DNA of 64,000 nt, taken from Geosiphon pyriformis. Taxonomy: Eukaryota; Glomeromycota; Glomeromycetes; Archaeosporales; Geosiphonaceae. The notes beneath the pieces were generated by a model. It was not told where the DNA came from. It ran no database searches and was given only the letters and a program-made list of their open reading frames with translations. The DNA lies in contig JAAOMT010000660.1 in NCBI GenBank assembly GCA_016748015.1, forward strand, positions 32,371 through 96,370. Direction: 5' to 3'. The position numbers were made by a program, and so were the translations under genes. Positions 47,843 to 59,800 of the stretch are shown piece after piece. How positions within the stretch are numbered: the stretch's first letter is position 1; each line of letters starts with the position of its first letter.

Positions 47843-50800
47843 CTGGTTTGATTTGGAAGGTTGCTACATGTAATGTTCGGGGCATAAACATTCCTGCGAA
47901 ACAAGAAGATATAGTTTGTTGGCACAAGAACAAGGGCAATTTGGTTTCTATTTTTACTGAAACGAAATTGAAAGATAAAGTTCATCTCTAGATCATCAAC
48001 AAGTTTGATAGTATTCGGGTGTTTACCTTTGGTTTGAATTCTGGATATCTGGATGCTGGTGTGGCGGTTGTCATGGATTCTTCTTTGGTAAGGCATGTAT
48101 GCAAGATTTCTGAAGTGCCTGGCCGGCTTCTGTCTGTTTGATTACTTTTCAAGAATAAGCTCTCAGTGTTAATTCTAAGGCTCTACGCTGGTGCTTCTTT
48201 GGTGGTGTGGCTTTCTTAGACTAATAAGATTAACTCTTTTATTACAAAAGCTGTTAATGAATCTTCTTTCGTCATTCTTAGGGGTGATTTTAATAAAGAT
48301 GGTTCTCATAAAAGTGCAAGTTTCAAAAAATGCTTTGATTTGGGTCTGGTCAATTCTTTAGCCGGCAGTCCAGCTGCGAAAGTGCCCACTTGGGAAAATT
48401 CTAGAGGTGTTAAGAAAACAATTGATTACGTGTTTGTCTCTTTAAGTCTTGTCAATGCAATAGTACATCGGGAAGTTTTGAATGTCAGTGGGCATTTTGA
48501 CACAGACTATCAAGCTGTTTCAGTGAATTTGGGTTTGGGTGGGCTCTTGGATACGTGTTTGAATTCTTTTCACATGCAAACAAATAGAGATCATTGGAAG
48601 TTTGACATCAAAAGTGCCAATGAAGCTAAGTGGTTGGAGTTCAAGGTTGCTTTAGCTGCTAATGTTTCTATGTTCTCAGATGCTTTTGGTGTGGCAGTGA
48701 GGTTTTCAGATGTGGACATTATGTGGGACATTGTTTGCAAGATTATGGTTCTTTTGGCAGATGGTACATTTAAGAAAAAGTGGTTCAAAGGTTTTGATGG
48801 CGTGTTTACCAAGACTTCTTCTAGATTTCACAAGCTGAAACTGCTGGTTTCTAAGTTGGTCAAGGCTTCGTGTTTGGTTTCTAGTGATAGTTTTGCTTCT
48901 TTGTTGGAGGTATGACATGAATTCGACTCCCCTGGTGCATTGGTGGTTAAGTCTTTGTTTCTTTCAGGTTCTAATTTTGATCTTATTTGTTCTGCGCTGG
49001 CCAAAGCAAGAAAATTGTACCGCTCTTTCAAATTATTGGAATCCAAGCACGCTGAGGAATCTTCGATCAAGCAGGCTATTGGTAAGAGGATGGAGAGTTT
49101 TAAGCTGAACAAAAGTCACACCATTAGAAATATTTTGGAGCATCCTTTTCGCAAGGTAGTCCTAGATCATCTGGTTGTAGAAGATGAGTTGATTTTGGAG
49201 CCTGATTTGGTTAAGTCTAAGGTGGACGAAATTATGGAGGGATGAACCAAAAAACGTGAGGTGGTGTCTGACTTATCTGAGAATTGGGCTCACCAATATT
49301 GGCCTCTGGATTATGTATTCGATGGTGCTTTCTCTGATGTCATGTGTTCAATTGGTTTTGATGAGTTGTCAGCTGTTGTTAAGGATCTTCCTGATGGAAA
49401 AGTGGCTGGTCTTTCTGGTATCTCCAACAAATTATGGAAACATTGTGACAAATCTGTTTTGGATATGCTTTTAGTACTCTTGAATTTTTGTTTGGTTGGT
49501 GAATTAGTTTCTGGGCCTTGGAGCGAAGCTTGGGTTTCGATGATTCTTAAACCATATGAATGAGAAGGAGTTCTTACAAACACCCATTCTATAGCTTTAA
49601 TTGAGATGGCCCACAAAATTCTCTCCAAGATCCTTTCAGATAGAATCTCTTCAGCTTGCAGCACTTTTGATGTTTTTTGTGGGGACAATTTTTCAGTTTT
49701 GAAAGGCATGACGATGCAATCTCCTATTTTTGCTATTGGTTCTGTGGTTGAAAATGCCTTAAAGAAGAACTGTGAACTTTGGCTGGTTTTACAGGACATG
49801 TGCAAAGCTTATGACTTGGTTGGTTGAGAACATCTCAGAAGGAGTCTGGTCAGGATCAAAATATGTGACAGGTTTATTAGATTTTTTGGCAGTATTCACA
49901 ATGGTCGCGTCAATAGGGTGATAACTGACTTTGGCTTGACTGATGGGTATTGTGTCCACGATGGGCTGGATCAGGGAGAAGTTTTTTCGCCTCTTCTCTG
50001 GTGTATTTTTTATGATTCACTTTTGTGCAAAGTCAAGAGACAGGAGAGTGTGTATGGCTACAGATTGAATTCTCATTTTATTTCCAAAACAGGCCAAGTA
50101 GATCCTCGAGCTGGATTGACTTTGTTTCTCACTACTGGTGCTTTCGTTGATGATACTGTTTGGGTTGGTAGCAGCCAGGCTGCTACACAACACATTCTTG
50201 ATGTTGCTAGTGAATTTTTCAGGTTCAATGACATTTCTGTGAATAACGACAAGATAGTGGCCATTCTTATCAACTGTCAGGTAACAGACTCTTGTTTAAT
50301 TATCAGTGGTGCGCCTATTTCCATTGCCAAAAAAGGGGAATCTCATTACTATTTGGGTGTTTTTTTGTCTTCTGAGGGTCTTTCAAAGCCTAGCTTGGCT
50401 AAAGTTTAGGCTGATGTACGGTTTTTTGTGAATCTCATTTTAAGAAAGGCGATTTCGGACAAACAGTGTGCATATTTGGTGTCTGCAGTTCTTTTCCCTA
50501 TCATCAGCTACAAAACTCAGTTTAGTTTCATTTCTATTGGTGTTTGTGGTAAATGGGATGCTTTGATACGCAAGATTTTAAAGTCCAAGTCTGAATTGCC
50601 ATGTGATTTCCCCAGCAATGCACTTCATCACCCCTCTTTGTACAATTTAAAAACTTTCAAACAGATCCAGGCTGAAAGTAAATCAGCCTCCGTTATTGCT
50701 TTTGCAAATTCTACTGGTGTCTTGGGTCACTTGTTTTCACATAGGTCTCATGATCTCCAGATTCTCAGCTGGCGTTCTCGTTATCCCTTGTTGTTTCTGG

Positions 50801-52527
50801 TTCGTGTTGGTATCAATTCTTCGAATAATTTTTTGGCGGGTGTGGTCTGCATCTTTTCTGGATGTAATTTGTCTTTGGGAGGCCCTCTGGCTTGTGCTTT
50901 TTGTCATCAGTGCAGTACTCCTATGTCTTTGGTTCTTGGTGAATTCTGTTTTTTTAAGTGTATTTCTTCGCTCAGGCATTATAAAATTGCTTTCGTGGAA
51001 CAGCTTTGTGACCATAATGGTGATGTTTTCAGTTAGGGGACCTTCAAGCGTTGGAAGAGACTAGACCCTCGCGGCCCAGTCCCTTTCTGGTTTGATCTTT
51101 CTGTTCGCTTTCTTGGTGGTGTTGTGCCTCTCTTCTCAAGTTCTTCTTTGGTGGATGGTCATGTTGTGTCTGATATTTGTCTTTCTCATGATTTTGGTGT
51201 GGTTCGTGACACCTTGTCGACTGTTGATGCTACCTGCCTTTCTGTGTACACAGATGGATCTCTTTCTGGTCTGGGCACTGTTGACGTGAGAGCAGGTGCT
51301 GCCATTTTTTTTGAGGACATTAACTTGGGTTTGGGTGTTGGCGTGTCTGGTTTGGTTTTTTCTACTCTAATGGAGCTGCAAGCCATAGCTTTGGCCCTTG
51401 AATCTGTTTCTTTTTCTCGTTGAATTGACTTGTTCTCAGATAGCCAAGCTGCTTTGGATGCATGTAGGTTAGAGTTTTCGCTGGTTTGTCTGGATTTCAG
51501 GAACCGCTGTTGGATCGAGCATTGTCACATTGCTACTATTATTCATCAAAAAAATTTGGATGTGAATTGGGTTAAGGTAAAAGGTCATTCAGATGTCTCG
51601 AACAATGAGTATGCTGATGCGTTTGCCAAAGATGCTGCTCTCTCTGCTTGGTGTCTACCTCATTTAGTCAGTGAACGTTTTCTATGTGCTGGTGGTACAG
51701 CAGTTTCTGATAATTCTAGACATTTTGTTCATGATGTTTTCCAGTCAGTTCATTGAGCTTGTTGGGAGGTTGGAGTGGGTTTTTGTGTTGTGGATAATAG
51801 TTTGCGTGCTGATATCAATTGGTTTAAGTCTTCTATGGTGTGGCACACCAATTCTCACTTGGTATCCAGTTTTACCAGTATGCACATGGCAGACAATCAT
51901 ACTTACTTTATGAAGGCTCTCTATTATCGGCTTCTTGTTGCTGTGCGCAAGCATTTATATAATAGGAGATACCCCAGTGTGGTCTGTCTGTTTTGTGGTG
52001 ATGTTGAGACCTCAGATCATGTCTTTTTGTGTCCTCAGGATGCTGTTGGCTGTGCTCGTTTGTTGGGCACTCATGCTTCAGCTTGGAAGGCTCTTTCTGG
52101 TCTATTTCACTCTTCTTCATGTGTCTTATAGACTTTGGCTTCTTGTGTTTCTGGAGTTGGAGTTGGTGTTGCTCTGTATAAGGGCTTTGTTTTCAATGAT
52201 TGGTTTTGTGAGTCTGTCTCGATTTTTAAAGATTCTAAGAAGAGTACTAAAAAGATTGTGGACTTTGTGCATGAGTTCTGTCTTGCATTTCAGGATGATA
52301 TTTGGTTGGTTCGCGCTAGACACCGAGCATTTATGGAAAAGCACGGTTTGATTCCGCATAACAACTCCACTCCTGCTTCAGTTTCTGGTTTGCCTATGAT
52401 GTTTTCGGCTGGTGTGGTTAGATTGCTAAGGGTGGCTGAGGCTTTTGGAGTTGGTTTTGGGTTTCGTAAGTTTTGTCCATTTTTTTCAAGTATTGGAGAT
52501 TTGGTTTCTGTGCATATAGGTGTATAG
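47839..52527 (+). pseudogene. LINE ORF2 (APE, RT, RNase H), twelve in-frame stops
   Basis: 1563 codons in one frame from ATG 47839 to TAG 52525. Stops: TAG 47989, TGA 48139, TAG 48217, TGA 48913, 49243, 49561 and 49825, TAG 50407 and 51034, TGA 51421 and 51754, TAG 52129. Domains in order: AP endonuclease (VATCNVRGIN, TETKL, GDFN, DYVFVS; 47839-48500), reverse transcriptase (LVLQDMCKAYD, GLDQGEVFSPLL, FVDD at 50143-50154), RNase H (VYTDGS, MELQAIA, FSDSQAAL, NEYADAFA; 51240-51640) and a C-x2-C-x7-H-x4-C finger (51985-52035). All catalytic motifs remain readable. As it stands this copy cannot make a full protein. Confidence 0.85.
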
Positions 52528-52676
52528 TGTAGTCTTGACTGGCCCAAGTGGCTGGTCACGTGTAGAAAGTGCATAATTTGCACCTAGTTTGGATCATTTG
52601 TATGATGTATAATGTTAGGTCACATTTGGACCTCACTCGTTAAATAAATAAATAAAAAATAATAATAATAATCTAA

Positions 52677-53800
52677 ACTAGATGTTAATTATGTACTTTC
52701 TACACATGACTAGTTACTTGAACCAATCAAGAACACATTATGCTGAAACAATAGGAAGTGGAAATAATCCCAATCCACGAATTTTTTCAATAACACCATT
52801 CAGATTTCTAGAATCAAAAATAAACTCACTAAGAAATAATCTAGTAGATTCAACACTACCTCTAACTTCAGCATCCGACATCCACCACAAAGCTATAGCA
52901 CGCTCAACAGTGTTCTTACTCAAGAGAGAAGATTTGGCGGTCTGCATATCATCATAATCCATGTCACCAAAGTCAACTTTAGATCTAAGACAAGCAATAT
53001 CCTTAGATACACCAACCAAAAAATTGGCAAAATTATTAGAAGCATATTTCATAAAAAGAAGATCTTTCTCTAACTAAACATTCTTAACAGTATTATTATC
53101 AAGGAGACAAGATATCAAAGCAACCAAAAAGCCAACAGGCTCAACAATAGACTTTACTAAAGCAGCCAAATCTGAAATTTGCTTTTCTAAAGAGTTCAAT
53201 TTGGACTCAACAACAGCCACAGAAGGGGCAGAAGCCATTAAAAAAGAAAATTCAGACATAACAGAGAGAGCAGATGCCTTAGCATAAGACAAAGAACCAA
53301 CAAAATATGATTTGAACATCTTGGAAGTCTTAAATGAAGGAGGCAGAGCAACTTTACAGTTCACAGCCAAATGATTCACTTCTTAACACCTAAAACAGCA
53401 CCAACAATCAGGAGTTTCCCACCAGATATGGCTTTTTCTCAGTATACCAGTCCTCATAACAGCAAAATCCAAATCAGCTTGAGAGCCAAATGTGACCAGG
53501 GCAAACTGAGAGCAACAACCAGAATCAAAAAACAAAGAGATGAAGCACGTTTATTCACCAACTCAAGAAATCATATCACTAATTTCAAAAGCTGTGCAGC
53601 CAGAAGAAAAATTAACCAACTTGGTCTTGAACTTATCATAAAACAGAATGGCCTTATTCTGATTAATAACTGGAAGAATCCTAACACTATCTTTGCCCAC
53701 CAGAATTGATTAATGATTAAGAGCAGCAGTAACAGCATCCAATTTCTTAAAATAAACAACCATATACTGCCAAACACCAGCAGGCTTCAGCACAACATGA
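52677..53800 (-). mobile_element. second LINE copy, inverted, internally deleted fragment
   Basis: On the minus strand it reads from 53800 down: RRM-like ORF1 piece (VWQYMVVYFKKLDAVTAALN), zinc knuckle C-x2-C-x4-H-x4-C near 53365-53410 with a TAA inside, a segment FKSYFVGSLSYAKASALS with a coiled coil (LNSLEKQISDLAALVKSI), then a C-terminal piece (52738-53052) and the LINE 3' end (GTCATGTGTAGAAAGTACAT). APE, RT and RNase H are missing, so it is either deleted or a non-autonomous form. It abuts the plus LINE tail-to-tail and is cut at 53800 by an LTR. Confidence 0.65.
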
Positions 53801-54728
53801 TATTACAGATGATTCTTTGGGGTGTCGAGTGAAATAACAAACCCATAACTTGGTGCACAAAGTGATTGGTAACAATGATAATCTAAAGGTATTTTATCTG
53901 AAGGTTTTTCAATCAAGTTCTTTGTATAATAGACAGAGATTCAATGGTAACAATTTATTAGTAGTTTTCTGAAACTGTAGTTTTGTCAATTGCTTGCTCA
54001 GCTTAATGATTAATGATTCTCTTGGTATGATATTCTCTGTAAGTGTATATCAGTGCTGTTTCCTGACGTTAATTCCTCCGTAAGTCCTCCAATAGTAAGT
54101 ATTGTTTAAGCAAGTTTATTCCTCCATAAGTCCTCCAAGAGTAAGTATTTTTTAAGTAAGTTTTATTCTTCTGTAAGTCCTCCAAGAGTAAATCCTTTAA
54201 TCAAGTTAGTAGACAACAAAGAAAATAAAGAAAGATAAAAGAGAAAATAAGAAATAAGCCAAGGCGATTTGCAAGTTAGTATCCCATCAATAGTCATGAT
54301 CAAGAGCTATTATTCCAGTATGGTTAAGTATCAATTACTATCAACATGAAGTGTTAATAGTGAAGAAGAAATTTAATATAGTGAATAATTATTTATTTGA
54401 GGATTGTGGTAACTAAGCTGAGAATTCTTAGTGTTGATTCTGTCTTTTTTGCTTCTAATGCTACTGCTATATATACATATTTGAGATTCCTCAATTCCTC
54501 AATTCCTTGCGACAGGAATCCTGGAATTCTTGGAATTCTGTGATTCCTAATAAGAGGAATTCTGAAATTCTGGAATCCTGCAATTCCTTATCGAAGAATC
54601 TTAAAATTCCTGGAATTCTGCAATTCCTTTGAGAGAAATCTTGGAATTCCACATTTACTACATCTACATTTGATTGGCTAATATCTACTGACTAATAATA
54701 CTATATTTTCTATATTCTATGAGTAACA
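53801..54728 (-). repeat. LTR of inverted Gypsy copy (3' LTR)
   Basis: Read on the minus strand it begins TGTTACTCATAG (54728) and ends ...ATCTGTAATA (53801), matching the ends of the plus LTR at 55878-56768 (TGTTAC...GTAACA) with one terminal G-to-A change. It shares the GGAATTCC-type block and the ends with the plus LTR. It also carries about three tandem copies of a roughly 52-bp unit (54060-54200) that the other LTR lacks. Confidence 0.75.
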
Positions 54729-55877
54729 TTATTTTCTCCTTTTAATATTAAGCTTTGTCAAAATCTAATTCCTTTAATTTCCCGTCTTGAATTATTTCTT
54801 GAACTTTTTTTTCAAGTATTACTTATGTTATTTTAGTTTGTAGTTCTTCAAATTGGGCATTGGTCATTTTTCCCAATTGATTACTTATAACTGTATCCAT
54901 TACTGTGTTGAGTAAAATTTTTGGTCAGTCTTGAAATCCCATATATAGGCAGTAAATGGCTTGAGCTTATGTGGTTAAATTGTTCTTTCCCACAAATTGT
55001 TCCAGTTGTCTCAGTATTGTTGTGTTGAATAACTGTTTTGTTTTGTCAGTGTATAAATTCTGGATATTTATGTGTTGTCCCAAGTGGAAATGACAATAGT
55101 TTTTTGGAAATTGTTGCATCTATCAAGTCCAAGTTTCTTTGGTAAGTTCTTGGTGTAATTTGACTATTTGTTGTTTTTTTATGGCCAATTTTATCTTGGT
55201 CATGATCTTGTTAACAATATTTTCAAGTTTTTTCTGTGCTTTGTTTTGTGGTATCTTTGCCATATTTTTGTAACGAATGGTTTGTTGATTGATTGTAATT
55301 TCCATCTTCTGGTGTTGGATTAATTGAAAAATTTGTTGGGCTAGTGAATGAATATTGTTTGTAATTTCCATTTTTCTGATCTCTTCTGTTGCATTGACCA
55401 TGTTCTTATATATTTTTTTGTCAATCAATTGGATGTGTTGTTGTCAATGATAATAATTGGTTCCAGATCTCGTGAAATCTCATCTAATTGGACTAGTATT
55501 CTCTTCTATTTTTCCGATAAAGTATATTTTGGTGAGTGATAAAATATTTTAATTGTTGTTTGATACTTTTTTGTTCCGTTTGAGATAAATTCTCTTTGAA
55601 CTGTTGAGTGTTTATATAATGATACAATTGTTAATATTTTTGTATGTTCATCTTTTGTTATATTTTTTGTTGGTATTGTTCTGGTTTTGTTATATTTTTG
55701 GGTTGAAATGTTCTTAGATTTGTCTCATTCGCGACAAACCGTTAGCATTTCCATTGTCTTTTCTTTTTTTATAATGTATAGTATAATTATATGGTGCCAG
55801 TGCCATTTTTCATCTTGACTGTCTTTCATCTCCAAATTCTTGTTTTTGAAGTAATGTTAATCCTTTGTGATCTGTGT
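54729..55877 (-). mobile_element. inverted Gypsy copy, 3' part of pol to PPT
   Basis: The minus strand from 55877 matches the RNase H to integrase-linker region of the plus Gypsy (62885-63260) with mostly C/T and G/A differences, then lacks most of the integrase. It continues with a basic, Lys/Gln-rich C-terminal frame (55428-55123) and ends in a purine tract AAAAGGAGAAAATAA just before the LTR. The 5' part is cut off at 55877 by the plus Gypsy LTR. Confidence 0.75.
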
Positions 55878-56768
55878 TGTTACTCATAGAAATATAGGAA
55901 ATATATTAGCATAATTATTAGCCAATCAGAAGTAAGTGTAGTAAATGTGGAATTCCAGAATTCCTTTCAGGAATTACAGGATTCCAGGAATTTCAGAATT
56001 TCCAATGAGGAATTGCAGGATTCCAGAATTCCAAGATTCCTCTCAAAGGAATTGCAGGATTCCAGGAATTCCAGGATTCCTGTCGTGAAGAATCAAGGAA
56101 TTAAGGAATCTCAATTATGTATATATAGCAGTAGTATTAGAAACAGAAAAGACAGAATTGATACCACAGAATCCTTAGCCAAGAAACCAATCATCAAATA
56201 AATAATTATTCCATATCCCAATCTACTATTTACTATCAACACTTCATGTTGATATTAATTGCTACTTAACCACACTGAAACAATAGCTCTTGATCATGGC
56301 TATTGACGAGATACTAATGGACCAAATTGCCTTGGCTTATTTTTTTTATTTTTTTTTATTTTATTTTTTTTATTTTATTTCCTTTCTTTCTTTGATTTTG
56401 TTGTTGTATACTAATTGATTAAATGAGTAAGCGCTGAGTTATTGACGTCAAGAATAGCCTGGTAAAAGACCCAGAAATAAGGGTAGGATTTTATATATAT
56501 TATTAGATAGCTTACCAGAAAGGCATGACTGCCAGACTAAATCCGGCCACCACGCTGAGAAAGAAATTGGAAAAACCACTTGAAAATCCAACCACTATCA
56601 ACCTTATTGAATCTCTGTCCATTATACAAAGAACTCCACCATAAAACCTTCAGATCAACCAAAACCTTCAAATATCATATCTTCTGCACATCATCCACGA
56701 AAGTAGTTTTGAGCATCAAGTTATGGGTTTGTTATTCAATTCCACAACAGAAATAATCATCTGTAACA
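55878..56768 (+). repeat. 5' LTR of plus-strand Gypsy
   Basis: 891 bp, starting TGTTAC and ending GTAACA, a perfect 6-bp inverted terminal repeat. The U3-like part (55949-56110) is an array of GGAATTCC/GGATTCCAG palindromes, followed by TATATATAG at 56120-56128, a likely promoter. The short frame at 55947-56201 is only a reading of this array. Confidence 0.85.
56120..56128 (+). promoter_or_regulatory. LTR TATA box
   Basis: TATATATAG directly after the palindrome array; the inverted LTR has the matching ctatatatac at about 54468-54477. Confidence 0.5.
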
Positions 56769-56786
56769 TTTGGTGCTCCCTGTGAG
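56769..56786 (+). promoter_or_regulatory. probable primer-binding site
   Basis: TTTGGTGCTCCCTGTGAG immediately follows the LTR. The TGGTGCTCC start is the usual kind of tRNA 3'-end complement, but the tRNA species is not identified. Confidence 0.45.
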
Positions 56787-56830
56787 GTATAATCCTACAG
56801 AGAACCAGCACTGACAACACCAAACTAAAA

Positions 56831-59800
56831 GTGGCAGAATCAGAAATTATAGGAGCAAACCATTTAGGATTCACAAAATCCTTATTTCAACACTATTGTC
56901 AATACTTGGGATTAAACCACAATCATATATTCACCAAATCAGCCTTCAATTTCTATGTCAACGAAAAGATTTCCTCTTTATTAGGAACACCAGTGAATAC
57001 TGAATTAGCAAAAGAAACTTTCTATAAGGAATTAATTCAAAACACCAACCTACCAACAAACCATAATTTTGCATCTATCATTACTGAGATCAACAAAGAA
57101 ATTGAACACCACACTCAACAAAAATATCCAATTACATATGCTAATAAAGACAAGGGAAAATTACAAACACCAGCAGTAACATCCAGAAAAATACAGCCAC
57201 CTGCTTGGAAGAAAAACAGAGTTGAATTCCCAAGCAACCCATCCTACCACTATACACCTGGAAGTGCCATCAACATATCATCAACAGACGCATTCTCATC
57301 AACTGCGACATTAGCATTTGGATGATTCCCATTCCAAAGTAGACAAAGGAAAACAGAATTGTTAGGACCATATGGTGAATACTTTAAGAGATTTAATTCA
57401 CGATCATCAACCCCATCAAGACTTCAATCACCACCGCCTCCACCAGATTTCGGAATCTCTGATCTGTGGGAAGCAGCAGAATCAGAAAAGGAGGAAGAAG
57501 AATCAGAAGATCAAGAATTTACTTACCAGCACCCGATTACTGAAAACCCGGAAGTTAAAACCCTGAACCTTCAAACTCAGCAACAGTTAGAAAATCTGGA
57601 AATCGAAACTCTGAATATTCGAACACCGCCAAATCAAAGAAATCAAAAACCCGAATTAATTAATTAGCAAAACTTACCTCCAGTAATTGTCATCAATTAA
57701 CCACCGATTAATCCCATAGCCGAATCCATACAGCAGCCACTTTAGCTATCACCCCAACAGCCAGGACAACAACAACTGCTTCAACAGCCACCACAACTAC
57801 CTAACTTAGATCCAATGGCCTACGCACCAATCGCAAAACTTGACAACTTTACAGGCGAAGAAAATGACACTCAAATATGGTTGAATGATGTAGAAAAGGC
57901 CATTGCAGCCAACAGATGGAATAACGCTTGAACAATGCAAGCCATTCCTTACTTTCTCAAAGATACTACTGATTTATGGTACCAGAGCTTGATTAATAAA
58001 CCACAAGATTTTAATGTCTTCAAAGCAGAATTCCTAAAATACTTCAGCAACAATAACAGCATCAATTGCCTAGTTAATGCATTTACCACCATAAAACAAA
58101 GAGAAACTGAAGCAGTTACCACTTATCTGGGACGCTTCTATCAAAACCTACACCAAATTCAAGCAATTGATGCCAACTATTTCACAGCACTACAGATACT
58201 CAATCAGTTTATCCATGGCCTGTGCAGCAGCATCTTACAACATGTACGTCCGTTGCATCCAGGCACCCTTCAAGATGCAGTTACACACATCAGAGATTTT
58301 GAATCCACTGAGTCAGAGGCTAACCATGCCCAAGCTGTTAATCTAGTAATGAACAGATTATCTGAATTGGATTCCAAATTGGAGAAGTTTAGTGAATCAA
58401 TTAATAAGAGATTGGAAGGATACTTAGCTAATAATCACGCCATTTATCAGCCTCCACAATGACGCAATAATCAAGGAAATTCTAATTGTGGCCAAAATCA
58501 ACCACATCCATCTTCATTGACCAATCAACAGTGGCAACAAAAAATGTGTATCTGCCACTATTGTGGTAAACAAGAACATATCCAAATTAACTGTTACCAG
58601 TGTCTAAATAACCAATGATCGGGAAATCAATATCAAAACCCTGATTGCCGGTTCCAAACTCTGAATCATTATCCAAATCAGAGTCAAGACCAATATCGAA
58701 ATAATTATCTGCCCATAACACAGCAACCAATCTATCAACCACCAGTATATCAATCTCCGATTCATCAGCCGCAGCCACAAGTAATATATCAACCACAGCC
58801 ACAAATCATCTATCAACCCCAACCAATTCAAACACCAATCCAGAACCCAGCTCAAATGACATCAGGCAACCCTTAATCCAGAGTCACTCAAAATTGGAGA
58901 TCGGCAATAGTTGTTTACCAACTGATCCCCAGTTCACTAAACCCACCATCAGGATCATGCACCCAGAATTTGGATACCAGTTATATCCAAAACCCAAATT
59001 CCCAACATTATTTAAGTCTTCTGGTTACTCCAGAAGATACCACATCCAACAACACAGAATTCAATCAGCATGTACCTACTAACACAATTCCACCAGCAAT
59101 CATCTCTAGTAACGAATCTCTAGCAGCCATCTTTCCTTTCGAACTCGAAGAAAACACACCAATACCATTATTCAGTGGAGCCACCCTTGAAGAGAAACCC
59201 ATAACAGCAATGTACATGGATGCCAGAGTTGATGGTCACCTCATCAAACTCATCCTAGATAGTGGATCAGCTGGCAGCATAATCACAAGACAGCTCATGG
59301 ATCAATTAGGTTGCCGAGTTGATCAAGCTGCCAGCACTAGAATCATCATTGCCAATGGCACTACCAAAACACCTATCAGCGAAATAGATGATTTTCCTAT
59401 AGAAATTAATGGCATTATAATACCCATCAAAGTCTTAGTAATGGATGCCACCCAATACCAAGCCCTAGTTGATAATGACTGGCTGTCCAAAACCAACGCC
59501 ATGCTCGATTGGACAACCCAAGAGTTAATACTCAGCCAGAATAGAAGACACACACGAGTACCAGCAATGTGTGGCCACTTCAAGACTACCAGCCCTACAG
59601 CACCACTAATCAACTTCGACGAAAAGAAACCAAAGCCTACCTGGGAAGCCTATCAAGTGTTATGGGCTGACAAAGAGCACAACAAATTGCTGCCAATACT
59701 TTCCTGGGACAACAACAACAAGGGAAAAGGGAAACAAAAGGAAGAACTTACCTGGGAAACTAATGACCTGACATGGACCGACAACAACAAGAGCAAACCA

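Larger units (their letters stand above)
45711..52676 (+). mobile_element. LINE retrotransposon, near full length, with many point stops
   Basis: Order: short 5' untranslated region, ORF1 (45884-47842), ORF2 (47839-52527), 3' untranslated region, and a TAAA/TAAT repeat tail (about 52641-52676). ORF2 has endonuclease, reverse transcriptase, RNase H and a C-terminal CCHC motif, as in I/Tad-like LINE clades. There are no frameshifts across either ORF, but 13 in-frame stops. The first bases (TTAACGAGTG...) resemble the reverse complement of a LINE tail, so the exact 5' boundary is uncertain. Confidence 0.85.

Noticed and set aside
55947-56201. 84-codon frame in the LTR
   Set aside because: Reading of the GGAATTCC palindrome array in the U3 part of the LTR.
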